A stretch of DNA of 64,000 nt from Flaviflexus ciconiae (lineage in GTDB: Bacteria > Actinomycetota > Actinomycetes > Actinomycetales > Actinomycetaceae): assembly GCF_003971195.1 (NCBI RefSeq), contig NZ_CP034593.1, positions 2,356,001 through 2,420,000 on the forward strand, in the 5' to 3' direction. How positions within the stretch are numbered: position 1 is the stretch's first letter; each line of letters starts with the position of its first letter. A program made the translations under genes and the position numbers. The notes under the pieces were generated by a model. The model was not told where the DNA came from, ran no database searches, and saw only the letters and a list, made by a program, of their open reading frames with translations. Below, one piece after another: positions 31,552 through 40,487 of the stretch.

Positions 31552-32699
31552 AAGCCGCGGACCTGGCGCAGGCCCGCGCCGCAGTTGTCGGCGGGGACCC
31601 CATCGGCACCGTCATTGCCAGTGCCGTACCGGGCGCTATTTCCATTGCTTCCGTGGCATCGCTTGGCCAGGGCATCCTCCAACAGCTTGAAGGAGCGGGC
31701 CCCGTTCTTCAGCCCCTGCTCGAAGACCTCAGTGTCACCGACGTTCTCGTTAACGGAACGAAAGGCGTATGGGTTGACCGAGGTAACGGGCTTCAACAGG
31801 TCCACGAAAGTGCGGCAGAGCTGGATGATGATGAAGAGGTCAGGAAACTAGCTGTGCGGCTCGCTGCCCGATGTGGGCAGCGGCTCGATGATGCCTCCCC
31901 AATTGTCGACGGTACCTTCCCGAACGGCGTGCGGCTCCATGCGGTCCTGCCGCCACTCGCCGCCGAAGGCACCCTCATCTCCCTACGAACCCAGAGATCC
32001 GTTGCCCTTACCCTCGAGGACCTGGGCGAATTTGGAACCGTTGACCCAACGGTCGCCGCAGTCCTTACCGCCATGGTCAACCAGCGAGCCAACGTCATGA
32101 TTTCGGGTGCCACGGGCTCGGGAAAGACAACACTGCTCGCGGCGCTTCTTGGCCTCGTTCCCCACGAAGAACGAATCATCGTTATTGAGGAGTCGGCCGA
32201 GCTACGGCCCACCCATCCCCACTGCATTCACCTCCAAGTGCGGCACGCAAACGTGCAGGGTGCGGGTGAAGTGTCGATGAGTGACCTGGTTCGTGCCGCC
32301 ATGCGCATGAGACCCGATCGTCTTGTTCTCGGAGAGTGTCGCGGTGCGGAAGTGCGCGACGTCCTCGCGGCCCTCAATACCGGGCACGAGGGCGGCTGGG
32401 CAACGATCCACGCCAATGCCGCGCAGGACGTGCCGGCGCGCCTCGTTGCGCTTGGTGCACTTGCAGGAATGTCGGAGCAGACGGTCGCAGCCCAGGCATC
32501 TGCGGCCCTTGACGCCGTCGTCCACATCAAGAGGACACCCCGGGGGCGGAAGGTTGACCACATCTCCGTTCTCACACGCACGAGCCAACGGCTCGTGTCT
32601 ACCGCAGCTCTGCGCATGGTTGACGGGGTTCCCGAACGTGGGCAAGCCTGGGACCGGCTCAGCGAGCGGCTTGGTCTGGACAAGGACCTCATACCGTGA
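31548..32699 (+). CDS. TadA/CpaF family pilus-assembly ATPase
   Basis: 383 residues. It powers assembly of Flp/Tad pili at the inner face of the membrane. The N-terminal domain ends near 130; the RecA-like core has Walker A ISGATGSGKTTLLAAL, the Asp box IIVIEESAELRPTHPH, the RPDRLVLGECRGAEVRDVLAALNTGHEG Walker B region, and the His box WATIHANAAQDVPARL. All catalytic motifs are present. It overlaps ssd and tadB by four bases on each side. It should not be confused with the tRNA deaminase tadA at 6088. Confidence 0.93.
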   Translation: MKAADLAQARAAVVGGDPIGTVIASAVPGAISIASVASLGQGILQQLEGAGPVLQPLLEDLSVTDVLVNGTKGVWVDRGNGLQQVHESAAELDDDEEVRKLAVRLAARCGQRLDDASPIVDGTFPNGVRLHAVLPPLAAEGTLISLRTQRSVALTLEDLGEFGTVDPTVAAVLTAMVNQRANVMISGATGSGKTTLLAALLGLVPHEERIIVIEESAELRPTHPHCIHLQVRHANVQGAGEVSMSDLVRAAMRMRPDRLVLGECRGAEVRDVLAALNTGHEGGWATIHANAAQDVPARLVALGALAGMSEQTVAAQASAALDAVVHIKRTPRGRKVDHISVLTRTSQRLVSTAALRMVDGVPERGQAWDRLSERLGLDKDLIP

Positions 32700-33415
32700 G
32701 TGTCATCATCGGGTTGGTTCTCGCGGTAGCTATCATCGCTGCAGGCCCGGCCCGCCGTCTGCCGAAGCCGCGTCAGCAACGACAAATTTCCCGCAGGAAG
32801 CTTCCTACGCTCCCGAAGCGTCACGATATTGATTTGGGGGTTCTCGCCTCCGAAGTGGCTACGCGGCTACGGGCCGGCATGGGAGTGGAAAAAGCCTGGC
32901 AGGTGTCCCTGGAACGTACCGGACTACCCGTCCGCCAACCCGTTCTTGACCGACGGGGGACACCGCGGATCCTCACCGAGCTGGACAGACAGTCCGGCCC
33001 GGCGGACCGCGTCCGAGCGTTCCTGACCGGAGCTCCCCGAATCACTCACGTCACGAGAATTGCACTGCCTTCCTTGCTGGCGGCGACACGGTTGACCTGG
33101 GAGACAGGTGCTCCCATGGCTGATGTGCTCGATGAGTGTGCCGAGGGGTTGACCGAGGCGGGGGAGGCGCAAGCTGCCCGGGAGATTGCGCTAAGAGGGC
33201 CCCAGTCGACGGCCACGATGTTGGCCTGGCTTCCCATCATTGGGATTGGGCTGGGGTTCATGATGGGAGTTGACCCGGTCGGGTTCCTCCTCGGCTCAGC
33301 CCTTGGTCGGGTCTTTCTAATCCTCGGAATCTGCTTCGAGATTGCGGGAGTCATCATTGTCCGCAGGCTCGTCCGTACGGCGCAGACCGACGGGGCGATT
33401 GGCAGGCAACCGTGA
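32696..33415 (+). CDS. TadB-like type II secretion F-domain protein
   Basis: 239 residues. A membrane helix at the very N-terminus (SVIIGLVLAVAIIAAGPA) is followed by a cytoplasmic helical domain with VATRLRAGMGVEKAWQVSLE, then GAPMADVLDECAEGLTEAGEAQAAREIALRGPQSTATMLAWLPIIGIGLGFMMGVDP, the usual T2SF signature, and a final helix (VFLILGICFEIAGVIIVRRL). It forms, with TadC, the inner-membrane platform of the pilus machine. It is translationally coupled to its neighbours by 4-base overlaps. Confidence 0.87.
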   Translation: MSVIIGLVLAVAIIAAGPARRLPKPRQQRQISRRKLPTLPKRHDIDLGVLASEVATRLRAGMGVEKAWQVSLERTGLPVRQPVLDRRGTPRILTELDRQSGPADRVRAFLTGAPRITHVTRIALPSLLAATRLTWETGAPMADVLDECAEGLTEAGEAQAAREIALRGPQSTATMLAWLPIIGIGLGFMMGVDPVGFLLGSALGRVFLILGICFEIAGVIIVRRLVRTAQTDGAIGRQP

Positions 33416-33939
33416 TCGTTGTTGTCTGCATCCTTCTTGTCGTGCTCCTGGCGCTACCCGGCAGGCGGCTACCTAAACAAAAGCCGCTTCCACCCCCGAA
33501 GCCACAGCCAATCGACGAGGCCATGGTCATCGACCTGGCAACTGCTCTCGTTGTCTCCGGCTCCTCAATCCCGTCGGCCCTTCGGGCGCTCGGTCGGTGC
33601 TTGCCGCCCGGACCGGAAGCGGAGGACGCAAAGAGCGCGGCCCGGTCACTCCTCATGGGAGCGGGATGGGATGAGGCATGGGAAGGCAGATCCGGGAGGC
33701 TCACCAGACTGTCGAAGGCCCTTGAACCAGCCTGGGTTGATGGTGCCCCACCCGCAATTATGCTCCGCCGGGCCGCTTCCGCGGTGCGTGCCAGGCGTCT
33801 CAAAGACTCCCAGGAGGCAGCCGCCCGTCTTGGCGTGCGGCTTGTCCTCCCACTTGGTCTCTGCTTCCTGCCTGCCTTCTTCCTCCTCGGAGTCGCCCCG
33901 ATCATCATTTCGCTCGGGATGACAGTCCTCGGAGGCTAG
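33412..33939 (+). CDS. TadC-like type II secretion F-domain protein (short)
   Basis: 175 residues. It has an N-terminal helix (IVVVCILLVVLLALPG), a cytoplasmic region with VIDLATALVVSGSSIPSALRALGRCLPPG, a segment RAASAVRARRLKDSQEAAARLGVRLVLPLGLCFLPAFFLLGVAPIIISL, and a C-terminal helix. This is the short TadC form found in Actinobacteria (Rv3657c type). It is the last gene of the ATPase/platform operon. A convergent aldo/keto reductase gene begins only 12 bases away and separates it from the pilin genes. Confidence 0.83.
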   Translation: MIVVVCILLVVLLALPGRRLPKQKPLPPPKPQPIDEAMVIDLATALVVSGSSIPSALRALGRCLPPGPEAEDAKSAARSLLMGAGWDEAWEGRSGRLTRLSKALEPAWVDGAPPAIMLRRAASAVRARRLKDSQEAAARLGVRLVLPLGLCFLPAFFLLGVAPIIISLGMTVLGG

Positions 33940-33951
33940 GGGTGACGTGTT

Positions 33952-34926
33952 CTAGAAGAGCGCGACCTTTGGCGTGGGCGGGAAGATCTCGCTGAGCTCC
34001 TCAAGATCGTCCTCGGTGGGAACCCAGGAGGCCGCCTTCGCATTGGCGGTAATCTGGTCCGGTCTTGTCGCTCCGGCGATCACCGATGCAACGGGGTAGG
34101 AAGCCAGGAGGAAAGCGAAGGCAACATTTAGCTCGGTCAGGTCGCGTGCTTGAGCGAACTCCCGGAACTCCTTCAACTGATCGAAGTCGGTGGTCTCCAT
34201 GAGCTGCGGCTTAACCACATCGAGTCGCGACCCGTCGGGGGCCTTGCCATCCGTGTACTTGCCGGTCAGGAGACCGTTGGCGAGCGGATAGTAGGGAACA
34301 ACGCCGAGACCAAAATGGGCTGCGGCAGGCAGTACTTCAAGCTCTGCTCGTCGGTCCAGGAGATTGAAGTTGTTCTGGGACGCAATGAACCGTTCCGTAC
34401 CGAGCTCCCGAGCCAGGTGGTCGGCGTGGGCAATCTGCCAGCCCGTCATGTTCGAATGACCGATGTAACGAACCTTGCCCGACGTGACCAGGTCATCGAG
34501 GGCCGCGAGGGTCTCCTCAAACGGCGTATTTTCGTCAACCGTGTGGTAGTAGAACAGATCAATGTAGTCCGTTCCCAGCCTCCGAAGCGATGCTTCGGCC
34601 GCGCGAACGATATAGCTCCGGGAACCGCGAGCGCCGAAGTCCTTGCCGTTTGCGCCCTTCATGTTCATGCCGAACTTCGTGGCCAGAACAATGTCGTCCC
34701 GGTTCTTGTCGAGAGCCTGACCGAGAAGCGTCTCCGACAGTCCAGGCTCCATGCCGTACATATCCGCGGTATCGAACATCGTGATCCCCGCGTCCAATGC
34801 CGCGTTCACGAGAGCGCGCGTGCCCTCAAGATCCTCCGTAGCCGTGTTCTTCCGCCCGAAATTGTTGCCGCCGAGGCCGATCGCCGAGACCGTCAGACCC
34901 GAATCGCCCATGTGCCTTAGTTCCAT
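33952..34926 (-). CDS. Aldo/keto reductase
   Basis: 324 residues from ATG 34924-34926 (the frame is open upstream but not in the family). The TIM-barrel oxidoreductase has FDTADMYG with catalytic Asp and Tyr, VLATKFGMNMKG with Lys, and IDLFYYHTVDENTP with His. NADPH binding is through VIAGATRPDQITANAKA near the C-terminus. It reduces aldehydes or ketones; the substrate is unknown. Its place inside the pilus cluster, on the opposite strand, looks like an insertion that split an ancestral tad operon. Confidence 0.9.
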   Translation of the reverse strand: MELRHMGDSGLTVSAIGLGGNNFGRKNTATEDLEGTRALVNAALDAGITMFDTADMYGMEPGLSETLLGQALDKNRDDIVLATKFGMNMKGANGKDFGARGSRSYIVRAAEASLRRLGTDYIDLFYYHTVDENTPFEETLAALDDLVTSGKVRYIGHSNMTGWQIAHADHLARELGTERFIASQNNFNLLDRRAELEVLPAAAHFGLGVVPYYPLANGLLTGKYTDGKAPDGSRLDVVKPQLMETTDFDQLKEFREFAQARDLTELNVAFAFLLASYPVASVIAGATRPDQITANAKAASWVPTEDDLEELSEIFPPTPKVALF

Positions 34927-35063
34927 GACCACCAGTCTACGGATCGGTCCACACCCTGCAACGGACAAGCCACTTCCACGAGGGCCATTCGGCCCCGGAG
35001 TGGATGTTGCGTTCCGCGGGAAAGTAGGTCCGTGCTCAACCGGGCACAGATACAAGGAAAGCA

Positions 35064-35285
35064 ATGTCTATGAAAGGGACAGTCATGAACGCTGAGAACA
35101 TCGAAGAAAACATCGAGCTGACAGCCTCACTGGAGGACCCGGAAGCCGGCATGGCAACTGCGGAATATGCCATCGGAACGGTGGCGGCCACATCCTTTGC
35201 TGGACTCCTCGTCTGGATTTTGGACCAGCCCTGGGTCAAGGAAGCCATCGAAAACATCTTCCAGGCCATCTTCAACTTCTTCTAG
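35064..35285 (+). CDS. DUF4244 Flp-type pilin
   Basis: 73 residues from ATG 35064; a second ATG at 35085 has an equally good SD (AAAGGGA). The core GMATAEYAIGTVAATSFAGLLVWIL is the conserved prepilin motif: a Gly before Met-Ala-Thr-Ala-Glu, with Glu at +5 of the cleavage site, then a hydrophobic helix; a short C-terminal end WVKEAIENIFQAIFNFF follows. It is the major Flp pilus subunit, processed by a TadV-type prepilin peptidase that is not in this window. A strong hairpin follows. Confidence 0.88.
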   Translation: MSMKGTVMNAENIEENIELTASLEDPEAGMATAEYAIGTVAATSFAGLLVWILDQPWVKEAIENIFQAIFNFF

Positions 35286-35295
35286 GAAGCGAACG

Positions 35296-35321
35296 CGGGC
35301 CGGCCTTTCGGGGCCGGCCCG
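35296..35321 (+). terminator. Intra-operon hairpin after the pilin gene
   Basis: A 10-bp GC-only stem (35296-35305 with 35312-35321) has no T run and stands directly before the SD of the next gene. It probably attenuates transcription or protects the pilin message, making pilin more abundant than the TadE proteins. Confidence 0.6.
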
Positions 35322-35331
35322 GGAGGTCACC

Positions 35332-35727
35332 ATGACAATCACAAAACCAACCCTGGAAGATTCGGAAGACGAACGGAATAACCAAGATGACAGCGAGCGT
35401 GGAATGGTCACAGCCGAACTGGCCATGACAATTCCCGTAGTCATCGCCGTCCTCTTCCTCGTCGCCAGCCTTGGCGTATCGCTCGTAGGTCAGCTGAGGG
35501 TCACCGATGCTGCAAGAGAAGCTGCCCGCGCATACGCGATGGAGATGAGCGACCGCGAGGTTGCCGAACTTGTCGCGGATCGGGCCGGTGACGATGCGTC
35601 ATATACCGTCCGTCAACACGGCAGAACATTGACCGTAACCGTCAGTGCGCCGGTTGGTGGCCCCTGGTCGATCCTTGACCTCACTGCCGAGTCGTCCATG
35701 ACTGCGCTCGCGGAGGCCGAACGATGA
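35332..35727 (+). CDS. TadE-like minor pseudopilin
   Basis: 131 residues from ATG 35332 with GGGAGG six bases upstream. After an acidic start comes RGMVTAELAMTIPVVIAVLFLVASLGVSLVGQLRVTDAAREAARAYAM, the TadE prepilin-like motif (Gly before Met-Val-Thr-Ala-Glu) and helix. The C-terminal part forms a small beta-rich pilus domain (TVRQHGRTLTVTVSAPVGG). It is thought to join the pilus as a minor subunit. The stop overlaps the next start by four bases. Confidence 0.86.
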   Translation: MTITKPTLEDSEDERNNQDDSERGMVTAELAMTIPVVIAVLFLVASLGVSLVGQLRVTDAAREAARAYAMEMSDREVAELVADRAGDDASYTVRQHGRTLTVTVSAPVGGPWSILDLTAESSMTALAEAER

Positions 35728-36086
35728 GTGAGAAGCCAGGATGTGACGATCCAGAGCGAGGATCGGGCACCGTGCTATCGCTCGGCCTAATCGCCGTGCT
35801 TGCATCAGTGGCCATCTTCCTCGGCTGGCTGTCCGCCGCCTTCGACGCAAAACAGCGGGCGGATGGTGCGGCGGACTTTGCGGCACTAGCTGCGGCTCAG
35901 GTTCTCCATGACCCGTTCGAAACTGGAGACCCCTGTGTCGTGGCAAGCGAAGTGGTGCGGGATGCTGAGCTGGTCTCGTGCACCGTTACGAACGACCGGA
36001 TTGTCGTGTCCACACAGGCGGAAGTGCGGCTGGGAATCCTCGGTGGAACGGCAATGACGGGAGAGGCCGAGGCCGGGCCACGCTAG
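35724..36086 (+). CDS. Rv3654c-like TadE/secretion-neighbourhood protein
   Basis: 120 residues. The N-terminus DPERGSGTVLSLGLIAVLASVAIFLGWLSAAFDAKQRADGAADFAALAAAQVL matches the actinobacterial family that closes the Flp pilus cluster: a Gly-Ser-Gly-Thr start to a hydrophobic helix, then an Ala-rich amphipathic helix. Two cysteines (CVVASEV... LVSCTVTN) could form a disulfide outside. Its stop overlaps the convergent helicase stop by four bases (36083-36086). Confidence 0.83.
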   Translation: MSEKPGCDDPERGSGTVLSLGLIAVLASVAIFLGWLSAAFDAKQRADGAADFAALAAAQVLHDPFETGDPCVVASEVVRDAELVSCTVTNDRIVVSTQAEVRLGILGGTAMTGEAEAGPR

Positions 36087-38446
36087 CTCATGCCGGACAC
36101 GATCGCTCGCCCGAGAATCAGTGCACCGACCTTGGATAGCGGGGAGTTTCCGTTTCCACACTTCGGGGACTGAATGCATGAGGGGCACCCGTCCCGGCAG
36201 GGGCAGGACTCGAGGCGGCTTACCGTCGCCTCGAGCCAGGGCCTCGCCGCATGGAAACCTCGTTCCGCACACCCCGAACCTCCCGGAGACGCATCGTGAA
36301 TGATGATCGTCGGACTCCCGGTCTGCACGTGAAGTGCGGTCGACAGTCCGCCAATGTCCCACCGGTCGCAGGTGGCAAAAAGTGGAAGCAGCCCGATTGC
36401 GGCGTGCTCCAAGCCGTGCAGTGCACCGGGCAGGATATCGGGAGTCAGCTTGAGTTCGGCACACCGCACGTCCGAGATCGTCCACCAGCAGGCTTGGGTA
36501 GGTAGCTCCCGCAACGGCATCTCCAGCGGAGACCGGCCGAGATAAAGACCGTCCCTGCTCCGCCTTGTGTCGTAACCCGTCACGCGAGAAGCGACAAGCA
36601 CATCGCCGAATGCGAGGACGCCATCCCTAAGGGGAACCTCGTGCTTGGTCTCAGCGATTTCCACGGCCGTCTCCGCAACGGCAAACGTACGGATTTCCTC
36701 GTCCCGATAAGGCTCGACTATTGCTCGTTCGGCGTCGAGCGACTCAACAATGAAAGGAGAGCCCTGATGAATATAGACAGCTTGGGGGTGGACAGTGGTG
36801 TCTGCCTGACCGGCCGATACCGTGCCGAGAAGCGAACCCGTGGAGCCCTCGATGATCGAAATCTCGCTTCCCCCGCCCCGAATGTCAACGAGTTCGTGCG
36901 CGGAGGCTCCGAGAGCCACATTCCAGCGCCATGCCCCGCTTCGGTAGGTGAGCAGTCCAGCTTCAACGAGCTCATCGAAATGTTCCGTTGTCTGGAACCC
37001 GAAGATCTGAGCGTCGTCGGCGGTCAGCGGAAGCTCGGAAGCTGCGGCGCACACGTGCCCCGAAAGAATGTACGGATTGCTCGGGTCAAAGACCTGAGCT
37101 TCGACAGGTTGTTCAAGGAGCCCGGCAACGTTCTCGGCCAAGTACTGGTCGAGAGGATCGTCGCGCGCAATAAGAACGGCAATCCCATCCTGTGAAGCCC
37201 TGCCCGCTCGGCCCATCTGCTGCCGGAACGAAGCATGCGTGCCCGGCCACCCGGACATGACAACCGTGTCGAGGCCCGAGATATCGATGCCGAGCTCGAG
37301 CGCATTCGTCGTGGCAAGTGCTCGAATGTCTCCGCTACGGAGACCTTCCTCGAGTTCTCGGCGTTCTTCTGGCAGGTAGCCGCCGCGATATGCGGCGACC
37401 CGATCCTTATAGGGAGATCCGTGATCGGCAAGATCCTCGCGAACCAGCTGGCTGATCGTTTCCGCACCCGCCCGGGAACGGCTGAACACGAGCGTCGAGG
37501 CGCCGGACGCAACGGCGCGGGAGGCCGCCTGGGCGGCTTCCTTGAGCGCGGAGCGCCGCACCGGTTGTTCTTCTTGGTCGATGACTACGATGCTGTCCTC
37601 GTTAAGGGACTGATCGGACCTTTGGGGGATGGCCCGCCCCCGGGCAATCACGAGGCTCGATGCGCTGTGGGACGACGTGTCTTCGTCGATAACCGATATT
37701 TGGTTGGCGTCAACGCCGAGAAAGCGCGCGGCGGTACCACCCGGGTTTGCCGCAGTTGCAGACAAGAATATGACTGTCGGGTTAGCCCCGTAGTGCCGTG
37801 CCATGCGAAGCATCCTGCGGACCACGAGTGCAACTTGCGCTCCTGTCATTCCGCGATAGGTGTGGAACTCGTCGATGACGATGGCGGTAAGACCACTCCA
37901 CAGACGGGGCCACCGCTCGTGGCCAGCCAACATCGAAAAGTGTGCGAAGTCCGGATTCGTCAGGATGATGTTGGCGTGGGCTCTTGCCCATCGCCGCACC
38001 TCGGAGGGTGTATCGCCATCAACTGTTGCAGGTTTGATGCTGTCTCCCGTGACGGAAACAAGGTGCGTGAGGCTGTCGAGTTGATCTGCCGCGAGTGCTT
38101 TCGTGGGAGCCAGATAGAGGACCGTTGGTTTCTTACGGATCTCGGAGAGCCTGGTAGCCTCCCTGTGCGAAAGGATGTGCGACAGGAGCGGGGCCCACGC
38201 TGTCAGCGACTTGCCCGAGCCGGTTCCGGTTGCAATCACGGTGTGGTGGCCAGCGTGGATGGCTTCCATGCCGTCGACCTGATGGCTCCATGGCGACGGT
38301 ACGCCAAGGGAGGCAAGTCCAGCGGGAATGGCTTCGTGCACCCAGCTCGGCCACGGTGCGCGAGTGCCTTCGCGGGCGGGGGCGAAGAGGGTACCGGCGA
38401 TCTGATCGGCAGCAAAGCCGTCGAGGATCGCCTTCCAGATGGTCAT
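36083..38446 (-). CDS. DEAD/DEAH-box helicase with DUF1998 domain (MrfA/YprA type)
   Basis: 787 residues from ATG 38444-38446. Helicase domain 1 has WSHQVDGMEAIHAGHHTVIATGTGSGKSLTAW (Q motif plus Walker A), VLYLAPTKALAADQL and VIDEFHTYRGMTGAQV (DEFH box); domain 2 has ALATTNALELGIDISGLDTVVMSGWPGTHASFRQQMGRAGR (motifs V and VI). The C-terminal DUF1998 part carries the Cys cluster CPCRDGCPSCIQSPKCG. Bacillus MrfA, with the same layout, repairs mitomycin C lesions together with a nuclease partner. In Actinobacteria this gene conventionally sits beside the Tad cluster, as here. Mode of regulation is not visible. Confidence 0.9.
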   Translation of the reverse strand: MTIWKAILDGFAADQIAGTLFAPAREGTRAPWPSWVHEAIPAGLASLGVPSPWSHQVDGMEAIHAGHHTVIATGTGSGKSLTAWAPLLSHILSHREATRLSEIRKKPTVLYLAPTKALAADQLDSLTHLVSVTGDSIKPATVDGDTPSEVRRWARAHANIILTNPDFAHFSMLAGHERWPRLWSGLTAIVIDEFHTYRGMTGAQVALVVRRMLRMARHYGANPTVIFLSATAANPGGTAARFLGVDANQISVIDEDTSSHSASSLVIARGRAIPQRSDQSLNEDSIVVIDQEEQPVRRSALKEAAQAASRAVASGASTLVFSRSRAGAETISQLVREDLADHGSPYKDRVAAYRGGYLPEERRELEEGLRSGDIRALATTNALELGIDISGLDTVVMSGWPGTHASFRQQMGRAGRASQDGIAVLIARDDPLDQYLAENVAGLLEQPVEAQVFDPSNPYILSGHVCAAASELPLTADDAQIFGFQTTEHFDELVEAGLLTYRSGAWRWNVALGASAHELVDIRGGGSEISIIEGSTGSLLGTVSAGQADTTVHPQAVYIHQGSPFIVESLDAERAIVEPYRDEEIRTFAVAETAVEIAETKHEVPLRDGVLAFGDVLVASRVTGYDTRRSRDGLYLGRSPLEMPLRELPTQACWWTISDVRCAELKLTPDILPGALHGLEHAAIGLLPLFATCDRWDIGGLSTALHVQTGSPTIIIHDASPGGSGCAERGFHAARPWLEATVSRLESCPCRDGCPSCIQSPKCGNGNSPLSKVGALILGRAIVSGMS

Positions 38447-38640
38447 GGTGCAAATGTAGTCCCTGTGCCGGGCAATCGACCCGAGCACCTCGCGAACTCA
38501 TCTGAGAATGTAATCGGTAAGATTCGCGACCAGGCACAAGATGTAGTGGTGGTTCGGCGTGTCGCCACAAGTCCTAGTGTTTGGGGCATACCTTGGGGAC
38601 TGTTCGCGCTCAACGCGGAGCGATTGACATGGAGGAAGAA

Positions 38641-40487
38641 ATGAACAGAAAGCCCGTCAGCGTCGACCCGGTATCGACCATCAATGAGTACCTTGACCGT
38701 TCGGATTGGCGCGTTAACGCCAACGCCAATCAGGATTATTCGCTGGGAGGGATGATCCTCAACACCTCGGGCAAAGTGGTGGCCAACTATTGGCTAACCG
38801 AGGTGTATTCAGAAGCGGCTGCGGCCGCGCACCGCGACGGAGACATTCACATTCACGATCTCGACATGCTGTCGGGCTACTGCGCAGGATGGTCGCTCCG
38901 CCAGCTGATAGAGCAGGGCTTCAACGGAGTCCCGGGAGCCATCGCTTCGAAGCCGCCGAAACACTTCTCATCGGCCTGCGGTCAGATCGTGAACTTCCTG
39001 GGCACACTGCAGAACGAGTGGGCGGGCGCCCAGGCATTCTCGTCGTTCGACACGTACATGGCGCCATTCGTGCGCCTGGATTCGATGACGTTCGACCAGG
39101 TGAAGCAGTGCATGCAGGAACTGATCTTTAACCTCAACGTGCCGTCCCGGTGGGGAGCCAGTGCCCGTTCACGAACCTGACGTTCGACTGGACCTGCCCC
39201 GAGGACATTGCCGATAACCAGCCGATGATTGGCGAAGAAATTTGCGACTTCACCTACGGTGACCTGGCTGAGGAAATGGCAATGATCAATCGTGCCTACA
39301 TCGAGGTCATGATCGAGGGGGATGCCGATGGGCGGGTCTTTACCTTCCCGATCCCCACTTACAACATCACGCCCGACTTCGATTGGGATACCGAGAACGC
39401 CAACCGGATGTTTGAGATGACGGCGAAGTACGGGCTTCCCTACTTCCAGAACTTCATCAACTCGGACCTGGATCCCGGCATGATCCGTTCGATGTGCTGC
39501 CGCCTCCAACTCGACATGAGGGAACTTCTCAAGCGTGGTAACGGGCTGTTTGGTTCAGCCGAGCTGACCGGTTCAATCGGCGTCGTCACGGTCAACATGG
39601 CAAGGCTTGGCTACCTCTATGCCAATGATGAAGAGGGGCTCCTTGCGCGCTTGGATGAGCTCATGGACCTGGGTCGCGACACGCTGGAGGCCAAGCGGGT
39701 TGCCGTTCAGGGACTCATGGATGGTGGGCTGTACCCGTTTTCGAAGCGGTGGCTCGGTCACCTCAACAACCACTTCTCCACTATTGGCGTGAATGGCATG
39801 AATGAGATGGTCCGCAACTTCACCCTCGATGAGCATGATCTTTCAGACGAATGGGGCACGGACATGTGCCTGCGGATACTCGACCACGTCAATGAGCGAC
39901 TTATTTCCTACCAGGAGCAGACCGGTAACCTGTACAACCTGGAAGCCACCCCCGCCGAAGGTGCCACATACCGGTTTGCAAAGGAGGATGGCAAGCGCTT
40001 CCCGACGATCCTCCGGGCAGGAACCGAGGCCAACCCGTATTACACGAACTCATCTCAGCTTCCCGTTGGCTACACGGATGATGCGTTCGAGGAGCTCATG
40101 CTTCAGGACGATCTTCAGAAGAAATACACGGGTGGTACGGTCCTTCACCTGTATATGAACGAGAAGATGAGTTCGGGCGAGGCGTGCAAGCAGCTTGTGA
40201 GGCGGGCCCTCACGAAGTTCCGCCTGCCCTACCTGACGATTACGCCCACCTTCTCGATCTGCCCCACCCACGGCTATCTTGCCGGTGAGCACTTCACCTG
40301 CGACCGGTGTGCGGCAGAGAATCCGGGTGCAGAACCCGTGGAGTGTGAAGTGTGGACGCGCGTCATGGGCTACTTCCGTCCCGTGAAGTCGTTCAACATC
40401 GGAAAGAAGGGGGAATACGCCGAGCGGCTCATGCTGACCGAGAACAAGATCGGCAGCCGCGCTCCGGTTGAGGCTACGAGCCGATGA
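38641..40487 (+). pseudogene. nrdD: Anaerobic ribonucleoside-triphosphate reductase, interrupted by a 1-base frameshift
   Basis: The start ATG 38641 has GGAGG five bases upstream. The first frame (to 39180) covers the N-terminal half up to IFNLNVPSRWG; the rest continues in another frame from about 39150 (SQCPFTNLTFDW...) to 40487. One extra G in the GGGG run at 39152-39155 restores the full protein of about 615 residues. It reduces NTPs to dNTPs by a glycyl radical without oxygen. The zinc cysteines lie in CPTHGYLAGEHFTCDRC, and the radical Gly is probably in RVMGYFRPV. There is no N-terminal ATP-cone, so the allosteric activity control of the longer NrdD type is absent. nrdG overlaps by four bases and is intact, so a sequence error is more likely than gene loss. 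Confidence 0.85.

Noticed and set aside
37235..38644. A 469-codon open frame on the plus strand
   Set aside because: Antisense to the MrfA-like helicase whose motifs are complete; no SD and no homology pattern.
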